Source: CAZSPT01 sp964608895 (GTDB lineage: Bacteria; Patescibacteriota; Patescibacteriia; 2-01-FULL-39-33). From it: a stretch of DNA of 54,449 nucleotides. The notes under the pieces were generated by a model. That model was not told the origin of the DNA, searched no databases, and worked only from the letters and a program-made list of their open reading frames with translations. The DNA lies in the NCBI GenBank assembly GCA_964608895.1, contig CAZSPT010000001.1, forward strand, positions 1 to 54,449. The letters run 5' to 3'. Made by a program: the position numbers and the translations under genes. Of the stretch, positions 24,582-31,098 are shown piece after piece (the first letter of the stretch is position 1; the number at the start of each line of letters is the position of its first letter).

Positions 24582-24707
24582 ATGGAAAAAGATGACATGG
24601 AGAACATTATGGCCATTTTGGTGGCCTGCATCGGGGAATTAAAGAAAAAATTCCCCGACGAGGTGGATGAAATCCTGGCAAAGGCCAGGGAAATTGCGGA
24701 AAAATAA
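24582..24707 (+). CDS. Autonomous 41-aa small protein
   Basis: A 41-codon gene with every expression signal: consensus promoter, GGAGAGGAG ending two bases before the ATG, a TAA stop and a strong terminator 9 bases later. The sequence begins MEKDDMENIMAILVACIGEL and continues as a second charged helix (KFPDEVDEILAKAREIAEK), so it should form two amphipathic helices around a Pro. The first helix is quite hydrophobic and could touch a membrane or partner. There is a single Cys. It lies on the plus strand between two minus-strand units. No family recognised. Confidence 0.75.
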   Translation: MEKDDMENIMAILVACIGELKKKFPDEVDEILAKAREIAEK

Positions 24708-24715
24708 TGGTTCCC

Positions 24716-24750
24716 AAAGGGCAGTTTAGAAATAACTGCCCTTTTTTATT
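24716..24750 (+). terminator. Intrinsic terminator of the 41-aa gene
   Basis: AAGGGCAGTT (24717-24726) pairs with AACTGCCCTT (24734-24743) around a 7-base loop, followed by a T run. Confidence 0.92.
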
Positions 24751-24790
24751 TTGGAAAATACAGAAATTCTGAAATTTCAGAAAATAAATA

Positions 24791-24812
24791 AGCCGCTCTT
24801 TTGAGAACGGCT
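24791..24812 (-). terminator. Intrinsic terminator of the lipoprotein gene
   Basis: AGCCG/CGGCT outer stem with inner CTC/GAG stem, followed on the minus strand by TATTTATTTT. Confidence 0.65.
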
Positions 24813-24827
24813 CTAAAAAATCTCTGG

Positions 24828-24908
24828 CTACTTTAGTGAGAAAATAATTCGGTCCAATTCTTCGCCAGTATTGAAATCATAGGAGCGAATTGAAAAAAAT
24901 CCCGACAT
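24828..24908 (-). CDS. Possible 26-aa frame directly after the lipoprotein gene
   Basis: The lipoprotein stop TAA is followed at once by ATG, opening a 26-codon frame beginning MSGFFSIRSYDFN and ending before the terminator. It could be a translationally coupled micro-gene, or a displaced C-terminus of the lipoprotein after a frame error. It has no Shine-Dalgarno of its own. Confidence 0.3.
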   Translation of the reverse strand: MSGFFSIRSYDFNTGEELDRIIFSLK

Positions 24909-25391
24909 TTAGATATAGTACCTCACCGCCACAGCGTTAAAACCTCTCCCAAACCTTATTTTGGTAGTCGCCAGCAGCAACGAGGCCTCTCCTCCTTCCA
25001 ACTTGTAAAGCCTAATCAACAGTTTGTCGGTTTTGGCTGGAACAGGCTGGACAAAGAAAAATTCTTTGCCTATTTGAAACTCCTGGCCGGCCTGGAAAAC
25101 CTCTTCTCCAAAGCTGATCAGGCCGTCCAGATTAACATCTTCAAATTTCTGGCAAACAAAACAATTCGGTCCCGATCCGGCCGACTGAAAGCCCTTGAGC
25201 GTAATTTTATCCAATCTCGGCTCCCGAAGGGAGACAAAGAGATAGGAAGAATCGCGATTATCCCTTTTCTTGCTAAAAAAGGAATCTTCCGGTCGATAGG
25301 ATTCGCTAAAAACACTTTCAGTTTGACAGCCGGCAGTCAAAATCCCCGCTAAAACGGCTATTTTTAAAAAGAACAACCTTCCTGTCATCAT
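24909..25391 (-). CDS. Lipoprotein with EF-hand-like calcium loop
   Basis: The 160-aa product has a lipoprotein signal with lipobox LTAGC (Cys22), so it should be lipidated and anchored outside the membrane. Around residues 85-97 it has an EF-hand-type loop, DVNLDGLISFGEE, with acidic residues at positions 1, 5 and 12 and Asn at 3. A CFVC pair lies just before it. The rest looks like a beta-rich domain and is not recognised. AAAGGAGG lies 4 bases before the ATG, matching the strong-Shine-Dalgarno class of small genes here. It sits 76 bases below the sugar transferase gene. Confidence 0.7.
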   Translation of the reverse strand: MMTGRLFFLKIAVLAGILTAGCQTESVFSESYRPEDSFFSKKRDNRDSSYLFVSLREPRLDKITLKGFQSAGSGPNCFVCQKFEDVNLDGLISFGEEVFQAGQEFQIGKEFFFVQPVPAKTDKLLIRLYKLEGGEASLLLATTKIRFGRGFNAVAVRYYI

Positions 25392-25467
25392 TTATCCTCC
25401 TTTCTCAACAACCTTCAAAAAAACTCGTTATTACCTTATCAAACCCTAACTTAAAAAACAAATTTTT

Positions 25468-26868
25468 TCAAGCTTTAGTTTTTTTAAAAATCGCCAAAGG
25501 AGTCTTCAGCAGTATCATTAAATCAAGCTTGGGACTCCAGTTTTCCATATACCAAGTATCAAGTCTTATCTCCTCCTCAAAATCCAAATCAGCCCGGCCG
25601 GAAACCTGAGCCATCCCGGTCATCCCCGGCTTAATTGTCAAAACTTTCTGGTGGTGGCTTTGGTATTTTTCAACTTCTTCAATTTCATGGGGGCGAGGGC
25701 CGACCAAACTCATTCGCCCGATTAAAACATTAAAAAGCTCGGGAAGCTCATCAACGCTGAAACGCCGGAGTAATTGGCCGACCGGAGTCACTCTGGGATC
25801 GTTTTGAAACTTCATCATTGGACCGTCTTTCCTTAAATTAGAATGTTTTTTAAGAAATTCTTGGTTAAACCGATATTGATGAGCGTCTTTAATCATTGAA
25901 CGAAATTTGAAATACCGGAACGGCCGGCCGAATTGACCGATCCGGCGATAACTGAAAAAAAGCGACCCCGGGGAGCTAAGTTTAACCGCCAAAGCGGCTA
26001 AAATCATCACCGGAGAGGTCAAAATAATAAAAATCAAAGAGAAAAAAATATCAAAAATCCGTTTACAGACCCGGCCCCAACCATCCAGGGAAGTTTTTTG
26101 AAGCTCAACAATCGGCAGGCCGTCAATAGTGTTGATTTTAAAATTATTAATTGGAAAATCAAAAATATCGGCAATAAATTTCAAAATAACATGGTTGACA
26201 TAGGAAAAATCATTCAACCGATTAACCTGGGAGGCCGAAAGATTCGGAGTGACCACTAAAATTTCATCAAATTTGTCTTTTTGCTTTAACTTAACCAGCT
26301 CTTCTTCAACTTTCCGGCTAAAATCGTCAAAATTTTTAACCAAGCGGTAGCCGGCCCGGCGATTCTTCTTAAAAACTTCCCCGACTTCCCGGGCGAGCTC
26401 GCCCCGGCCAATAATAATCACCCGATGCACCCCCAAACCAAACCGGTAGCAAAAACGCTGAAAAAACCTGACCACCCCCCGGCCGAAAATTACCAAGACA
26501 ACGCTCAAAACCCAGGCGGCGATAACAATAAACCGAGAATCAAAAAGACTTCGGCTGAAAAAGAAAACAAACATTAGAATCATCACCGCTGTTGAGCATC
26601 CAAGAACGATTTTCGCCATCTCGTCAATCCCCCGCCGAGTTCCTTTCATTGAATACAAGCCGGCCAAAACAAAACCAGCCGGCCAGATCAAAGCGACCGG
26701 CCAGAGAAAATTTAAAAACTCCGCAAATCTCAAATCAAAGACAACCGGCCGAATCTGCTGAACAAAACTCAAATAACGCAAAGAGTAAGCAAAAATCCCA
26801 GCCAAAACGACCATTAAATAATCAACAAAAATTAAACTGATTGAAACGGCTATTTCTGATTTTTTCAT
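25468..26868 (-). CDS. Polyprenyl-phosphate sugar-1-phosphate transferase (WcaJ/WbaP-like)
   Basis: This 466-aa enzyme starts a surface polysaccharide by putting a sugar phosphate on undecaprenyl phosphate. It has four to five N-terminal membrane helices, a cytoplasmic Rossmann-like region (HRVIIIGRGELAREVGEVF), and the C-terminal bacterial sugar transferase domain: KRIFDIFFSLIF, FKFRSM, RRFSVDELPELFNVLIGRMSLVGPRP with the catalytic DE pair, and KPGMTGMAQVSGR. It is full length. The extended -10 box ends six bases before the ATG, so the mRNA is probably leaderless. It diverges from rnpB. The nearby GT4 genes probably extend the chain. Confidence 0.93.
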   Translation of the reverse strand: MKKSEIAVSISLIFVDYLMVVLAGIFAYSLRYLSFVQQIRPVVFDLRFAEFLNFLWPVALIWPAGFVLAGLYSMKGTRRGIDEMAKIVLGCSTAVMILMFVFFFSRSLFDSRFIVIAAWVLSVVLVIFGRGVVRFFQRFCYRFGLGVHRVIIIGRGELAREVGEVFKKNRRAGYRLVKNFDDFSRKVEEELVKLKQKDKFDEILVVTPNLSASQVNRLNDFSYVNHVILKFIADIFDFPINNFKINTIDGLPIVELQKTSLDGWGRVCKRIFDIFFSLIFIILTSPVMILAALAVKLSSPGSLFFSYRRIGQFGRPFRYFKFRSMIKDAHQYRFNQEFLKKHSNLRKDGPMMKFQNDPRVTPVGQLLRRFSVDELPELFNVLIGRMSLVGPRPHEIEEVEKYQSHHQKVLTIKPGMTGMAQVSGRADLDFEEEIRLDTWYMENWSPKLDLMILLKTPLAIFKKTKA

Positions 26869-26874
26869 ATTTTT

Positions 26875-26883
26875 ATTTTATCA
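26875..26883 (-). promoter_or_regulatory. Leaderless promoter of the sugar transferase
   Basis: TGATAAAAT, 6 bases before the ATG at 26868. Upstream is only a T-rich stretch and no clear -35. Confidence 0.55.
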
Positions 26884-26909
26884 TATTTTCTTTCAAAAAA
26901 AAATAAAAT

Positions 26910-26938
26910 TTGACAAAACCGATAATATCTGATAATAT
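26910..26938 (+). promoter_or_regulatory. Promoter of rnpB
   Basis: TTGACA (26910-26915), 17-base spacer, TAATAT (26933-26938) preceded by TGA. Confidence 0.8.
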
Positions 26939-26944
26939 AAAAAA

Positions 26945-27345
26945 GTCTGAACAAACCAAGATGGCTGCCCGGCTTTTCAACTGAAAAGCCGGGAGGAAAG
27001 TCCGAACACTCATCCGTTCTCGGATGTCATGGTAGTGGATAACGTCCACCCTTTGACCGGCAACGGTCAAAGAGGACCAGTGCCACAGAGACAATACTAA
27101 CTCCGGCCGGCTGGCCGGAGCTAAAGGTGAAAAGTGTCGCCGAATTTTGTTTGAGTCCGGGATATCCCATCAAAACAAAGTTAGGCGACTCGGCCTCTGG
27201 TGACAGAGAAGCCGCGGTAAACTTCTACCGGGTGCAATCCCAAACATAGTGGGGAGCTTGATTTCAGCGGTAACGCTGGAACTAGATAGATAGCCATCAC
27301 TCGCCAAAAGCGAGAACAGAATTCGGCTTATTAGGTTTGTTCGGG
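26945..27345 (+). ncRNA. rnpB: RNase P RNA (bacterial class A)
   Basis: The catalytic RNA that trims tRNA 5' ends. The P1 helix pairs GAACAAACC (26949-26957) with GGTTTGTTC (27334-27342). The conserved core is present: GGAGGAAAGTCCGAAC, GTGCCACAGAGACAA, GGTGAAAAG, GGTAAACTTCTACCGGGTGCAA and CAGAATTCGGCTTA. Length of about 400 nt fits class A. It has its own promoter and terminator. Confidence 0.97.
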
Positions 27346-27353
27346 CAAAAAAG

Positions 27354-27386
27354 AACCGCTCTTGTCAAACAAGAGCGGTTTTTTGT
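27354..27386 (+). terminator. Intrinsic terminator of rnpB
   Basis: AACCGCTCTTG (27354-27364) and CAAGAGCGGTT (27370-27380) form a perfect 11-bp stem with a 5-base loop and a T run. The flanking A/T runs may let it also stop the convergent 111-aa gene. Confidence 0.95.
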
Positions 27387-27387
27387 T

Positions 27388-27723
27388 TTAAGAAGAAATA
27401 AATCTCACTGCTTCAACTGCCTGGAAAAACCGGGCTAAAATATCAGGAGAAATTCCGGGATAACGCGGGAAGTTTTCTCCTTTTGACAACTGAGAGGAGG
27501 CCTCTCCGAATGAAACGGCCGCCGCTCCGGCCCTAAGAGCCCTGTCCCGCCGGTCAGAGCGGAGTTCAAGATGGGGAAGCGGTCCGGGCTGAACTTCGTT
27601 TTGACCGGCTAAATTGGATTCTTTTAAAAATTTATTCAGCTCCGGCCGACCAACAGTGCTGAACAACCAGCTCATTTGAGTTTGAGAATGTTTTTTAAGA
27701 CTTTTAGGGATTACCACTATCAT
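27388..27723 (-). CDS. Small protein with HSQTxMSW motif (111 aa), left of gyrB
   Basis: Unrecognised. The start at 27723 is set by AAAGGAGG 8 bases upstream; a longer frame would start inside the leader. The protein begins MIVVIPKSLKKHSQTQMSW. The HSQTxMSW string recurs in the 149-aa protein on the other side of gyrB. The middle is basic with many Arg (ELRSDRRDRALRAGAAA), and the end is a hydrophobic helix (SPDILARFFQAVEAVRFI). No signal peptide. It runs convergently to rnpB and divergently from gyrB, with its own promoter at 27769-27797. Confidence 0.65.
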   Translation of the reverse strand: MIVVIPKSLKKHSQTQMSWLFSTVGRPELNKFLKESNLAGQNEVQPGPLPHLELRSDRRDRALRAGAAAVSFGEASSQLSKGENFPRYPGISPDILARFFQAVEAVRFISS

Positions 27724-27768
27724 TTTCTCTTCCTCCTTTCTAAAATTATCCATTTCCAAGAGAATTTC

Positions 27769-27797
27769 TTTTTATCATATTTTTAAAATAATGTCAA
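27769..27797 (-). promoter_or_regulatory. Promoter of the 111-aa gene
   Basis: TTGACA (27797-27792), 17-base spacer ending TGA, TAAAAA (27774-27769). Boxes and spacer length are the same as for the 149-aa gene. Confidence 0.75.
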
Positions 27798-27821
27798 ATA
27801 AATTTTAAAGCTTCAATCTCC

Positions 27822-27850
27822 TTGCCTCCGGCCTGAAAATATGCTAAAAT
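27822..27850 (+). promoter_or_regulatory. Promoter of gyrB
   Basis: TTGCCT (27822-27827), 17-base spacer, TAAAAT (27845-27850) preceded by TGC. 32 bases separate the -10 and the ATG, exactly as for dnaB. Confidence 0.75.
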
Positions 27851-27882
27851 TAAGGTAATAAAAACAACTATAACCCCTTGAT

Positions 27883-29874
27883 ATGGCGAAAAAATCACCA
27901 AAAAATTCTCAAACAAAAACCACTCAAAAAAAACCGAAAACATCCCAGTATTCCGCCGAGCAAATCCAGGTTCTTGAAGGACTGGCTCCGGTTCGGAAAC
28001 GGCCGGGAATGTATATCGGCAACACTGCCGAAGCCGGACTTCACCATTTGGTCTGGGAGGCGGTTGACAACAGTATTGATGAAGCAATGGCTGGCTTTTG
28101 CGATAAAATAAAAGTAAAACTCCTGCCAAAAGGAATAATTTCAATTGAAGACAACGGCCGGGGCATTCCGGTTGAAAAACACAAAAGCACTAAAAAATCA
28201 GCTTTGGAAACCGTGATGACTAAACTCCACGCCGGAGGAAAATTCGGCCAAGGCGGCTACAAAGTGGCCGGCGGCCTTCACGGAGTCGGAGTTTCAGTGG
28301 TTAACGCCTTATCAAAATACGCCAAAGCCGAAGTTAAAAGAGACGGTAAGCTCTGGCTCCAGGAATATCGGGCCGGCAAACCGTTCAAAAACGTCAAGGC
28401 GGTCGGAAAAGCCAAAGGAAACGGCACCAAGATAACCTTTCAGCCGGATAATGAAATTTTCAGCGTTACCGAATTTAATCTTAAAACTATTTTAGACCAT
28501 CTCCGCCAGCAAGCCTACCTTACTAAAGGAGTTTTAATTACCGTCTGCGACGAGCGACCGGCTGAAAAAGAAAACCAGCTCTGTTATTCCTTTTATTTTG
28601 AAGGCGGAATCAAATCATATATCCGTCATCTCAACGAACACAGCGAGCCAAAACATCCCAGAATTTTCTATCTTGAAAAAGAAATCAACGAAATCCAAGT
28701 TGAAGTCGCCCTCCAGTACACCAATGAATACGACGAAACAATCCTTCCCTTCGCTAATAATATTTACAACATTGAAGGCGGAATGCATGTTTCGGGATTT
28801 CGCTCGGCTTTAACCAGAACTTTGAATAATTTTGGTCAGCGGAAAGGTTATCTCAAAGAAAAAGACGGCAATCTTAACGCCGAAGACGTCCGGGAAGGCT
28901 TAACAACGATTATTTCAATAAAAATAAAAGACCCTCAATTTGAAGGCCAAACTAAGGCGAAACTCGGCAATGTTGAAGCAAGAACCGCCGTTGAAAAAGC
29001 AGTTTCAACCTCTTTGGACACCTTTTTGGAGGAAAACCCCAAAGACGCTGAAGCAATTATCGGAAAATGCATTTTGGCCGCTCGAGCTCGCCAAGCGGCT
29101 CGGGTCGCTCGAGAAACCGTTCTCCGGAAAGGAGTTTTAGAGGGCTTTGCTCTGCCGGGCAAACTGGCCGATTGTTCAAGTAAAAACTCTGAAATTTCAG
29201 AACTCTATCTTGTTGAGGGCGATTCTGCCGGCGGCTCGGCTAAACAAGGCCGAAACCGGGAATTCCAAGCGATTCTGCCGCTCCGGGGAAAAATTCTTAA
29301 TGTTGAAAAAGCCCGGATTGATAAAATGCTCGCCAATAATGAAATTAAATCACTGATTATCGCCCTGGGGACAAATATCGGCGAACAATTCAGAATTGAA
29401 GACCTCCGCTACCACAAAATAATTATCATGACCGACGCCGACATTGACGGCTCCCACATCCGGACTCTTCTTTTAACCTTATTCTATCGCCAGTTCCCGG
29501 AATTAATCACTCAGGGCCACATCTATATCGCTCAACCGCCGCTTTACCGGGTCCAGCTCGGCAAGGAAAGCCGCTGGGTCTACACCGAACCGGAATTAGA
29601 AAAAGTCAAACAGGAAATGCTCAACGGCAAACAAGCTGAAAAAGAAGCCGCGGGAAAATTCACCATCCAGCGGTATAAAGGCCTGGGCGAAATGAATCCT
29701 GACCAACTTTGGGAAACAACCATGGATCCTCAAACCCGAAAAATGAAAAAAATCACCATTAAAAACGCTGAGGAAGCTGATGAAACTTTTGATATTTTAA
29801 TGGGCGAAGAAGTCGCCCCGAGAAAAAAATTCATTCAAACTCACGCCAAAAAAGTCCAAAATCTTGATGTCTAA
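27883..29874 (+). CDS. gyrB: DNA gyrase subunit B
   Basis: The ATPase subunit of the type IIA topoisomerase that adds negative supercoils (663 aa). It has RKRPGMYIGNT, the GHKL ATP site (EAVDNSIDEA, IEDNGRGIP, GGLHGVGVSVVNALS), the Toprim motifs EGDSAGGSAKQGR and MTDADIDGSHI, and the C-terminal QRYKGLGEMNP. The first 25 residues are a Lys/Thr/Ser-rich extension. It has a gyrase-like pattern more than ParE, but gyrA is not in the window to confirm it. It is monocistronic, flanked by the two HSQTxMSW genes on the opposite strand. Confidence 0.95.
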   Translation: MAKKSPKNSQTKTTQKKPKTSQYSAEQIQVLEGLAPVRKRPGMYIGNTAEAGLHHLVWEAVDNSIDEAMAGFCDKIKVKLLPKGIISIEDNGRGIPVEKHKSTKKSALETVMTKLHAGGKFGQGGYKVAGGLHGVGVSVVNALSKYAKAEVKRDGKLWLQEYRAGKPFKNVKAVGKAKGNGTKITFQPDNEIFSVTEFNLKTILDHLRQQAYLTKGVLITVCDERPAEKENQLCYSFYFEGGIKSYIRHLNEHSEPKHPRIFYLEKEINEIQVEVALQYTNEYDETILPFANNIYNIEGGMHVSGFRSALTRTLNNFGQRKGYLKEKDGNLNAEDVREGLTTIISIKIKDPQFEGQTKAKLGNVEARTAVEKAVSTSLDTFLEENPKDAEAIIGKCILAARARQAARVARETVLRKGVLEGFALPGKLADCSSKNSEISELYLVEGDSAGGSAKQGRNREFQAILPLRGKILNVEKARIDKMLANNEIKSLIIALGTNIGEQFRIEDLRYHKIIIMTDADIDGSHIRTLLLTLFYRQFPELITQGHIYIAQPPLYRVQLGKESRWVYTEPELEKVKQEMLNGKQAEKEAAGKFTIQRYKGLGEMNPDQLWETTMDPQTRKMKKITIKNAEEADETFDILMGEEVAPRKKFIQTHAKKVQNLDV

Positions 29875-29888
29875 CTAAAACAAAAAAG

Positions 29889-29917
29889 AAAAAGCCGCTT
29901 AACAACAGCGGCTTTTT
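29889..29917. terminator. Bidirectional terminator between gyrB and the 149-aa gene
   Basis: AGCCGCT (29893-29899) and AGCGGCT (29907-29913) with an A run before and T run after, so it can work in both directions. Confidence 0.9.
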
Positions 29918-29920
29918 AAA

Positions 29921-30370
29921 TTAAACAAAAATATCCTTCCAGTCTCCGTCCCGAGGATGTTTTCCGCGGCCGAACTTCCAATAGATAAACTCTTCGCCAT
30001 CAGCTCCGGACTCCGGAGGAACAAACTCCCAGCTCAAGCCAAGCGTTCGGTTGGCCAGCTGGTGCCAGCTCATCGCCGTTTGAGAATGCTCTGGCGGCTT
30101 GACTAAAGCCTGCCAGACAAAAACCGGGAGTTTAAACCCTTTCTCGTAAAGACGAACAGCAAAGAAAAAGGCCCGAGTTCGGGTCTCTTCGTCCAATCCA
30201 AGAACTTCTTCTTGAGAAAGGGACGGCGCCAACTTTTCAATCATCAACTTTTCCGCCAAAACGTTAACTCCTTGAAAAGCCAGAATTGTTAATCCGGCTA
30301 ACCGATCAGCTAAATTATTGCCGGTCTCAACATTAAAACGATTCTTTGAAAATCCGGCTGAATAAGCCAT
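29921..30370 (-). CDS. Small protein with HSQTxMSW motif (149 aa), right of gyrB
   Basis: Unrecognised. AAAGGAGGG lies 4 bases before the ATG. A mostly helical N-terminal part (residues 20-90, with LAFQGVNVLAEKL and TRAFFFAVRLYEKGF) is followed by VKPPEHSQTAMSWHQLANR, sharing HSQTxMSW and a following Arg with the 111-aa protein at 27388. In that protein the motif is near the N-terminus; here it is near residue 105. No signal peptide or membrane helix is clear. The gene has its own promoter, whose -35 lies in the last codons of greA, and ends at the gyrB terminator. Confidence 0.65.
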   Translation of the reverse strand: MAYSAGFSKNRFNVETGNNLADRLAGLTILAFQGVNVLAEKLMIEKLAPSLSQEEVLGLDEETRTRAFFFAVRLYEKGFKLPVFVWQALVKPPEHSQTAMSWHQLANRTLGLSWEFVPPESGADGEEFIYWKFGRGKHPRDGDWKDIFV

Positions 30371-30435
30371 AATTCCCTCCTTTCCAAATTGGAAAAAATT
30401 TTCAAAACTCCAACAACATCGGCAGGAATGTTATT

Positions 30436-30464
30436 TTTTTATCAAATTTATTCAATTTTGTCAA
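30436..30464 (-). promoter_or_regulatory. Promoter of the 149-aa gene
   Basis: TTGACA (30464-30459) inside the end of greA, 17-base spacer ending TGA, TAAAAA (30441-30436). Confidence 0.75.
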
Positions 30465-30909
30465 TTCGGCAGCGAATTGTGCCGATCGGAACCGGAACTT
30501 CAAATTCTTCACCGACTGTTCGGCCCAAAAAAGCTTTCCCTAAAGGAGATTCATTGGAAATTCTGCCACTGGCCGGGTCGGCTTCACTGTGTCCGACAAT
30601 AGTATATTTTAAAATTCGGCCGTCATCACAGCTTGCCTGAACAGTTGAGCCAAGATTGACGACATCTGAATTTTTATTACTCTCAATAACAATGGCGTCT
30701 TTGATTAAAGACTCCAACTCTTCAATTCGGCCTTCAATAAAACTTTGCTTTTCCCGGGCGTCGTGATATTCAGCGTTTTCCGACAAATCGCCTTGCTCCC
30801 GGGCTTCGGCAATCTGCTCAATAATCGCCGGGCGTTCAACATTTTTAAGCCGTTCTAATTCGTCTTTAAGCTTTTTTAGACCTTCCAAAGAAATGTAGTT
30901 TTCAGTCAT
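30448..30909 (-). CDS. greA: Transcription elongation factor GreA
   Basis: GreA (153 aa) rescues backtracked RNA polymerase by stimulating transcript cleavage. The N-terminal coiled coil carries the acidic tip: REQGDLSENAEYHDAREKQ. The C-terminal FKBP-like domain includes VNLGSTVQ, YTIVGHSEAD, ISNESPLGKAFLGR and VGEEFEVPVP. Length is normal. It is transcribed alone from a promoter 132 bases upstream, giving an unusually long leader for this window. No Shine-Dalgarno is visible. Confidence 0.97.
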   Translation of the reverse strand: MTENYISLEGLKKLKDELERLKNVERPAIIEQIAEAREQGDLSENAEYHDAREKQSFIEGRIEELESLIKDAIVIESNKNSDVVNLGSTVQASCDDGRILKYTIVGHSEADPASGRISNESPLGKAFLGRTVGEEFEVPVPIGTIRCRIDKIE

Positions 30910-31040
30910 AATAAGACAGTTAATAATAAAAATAGAAATAAAACACAGTAAAAAATACTGCGTGAAAAGATAAATTTAGGAGATAAAAAAAATTTAAAGT
31001 TAATTTTTATTTATCAACAGATTTTAATGATGTGATTATT

Positions 31041-31069
31041 AGGATAATATATTTTTTAAACCGTGTCAA
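31041..31069 (-). promoter_or_regulatory. Promoter of greA with long leader
   Basis: TTGACA (31069-31064), 17-base spacer, TATCCT (31046-31041). The leader is about 125 bases and AU-rich; a small hairpin (CAGTA/TACTG, about 30940-30962) followed by a U-rich stretch might act as an attenuator. Confidence 0.65.
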
Positions 31070-31098
31070 TAGAAAAACAACCTAAGGAAATATCAAAA

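Noticed and set aside
27724..27759. A 12-residue longer start for the 111-aa gene
   Set aside because: The Shine-Dalgarno AAAGGAGG would lie inside the coding region; it is correctly placed for the ATG at 27723.
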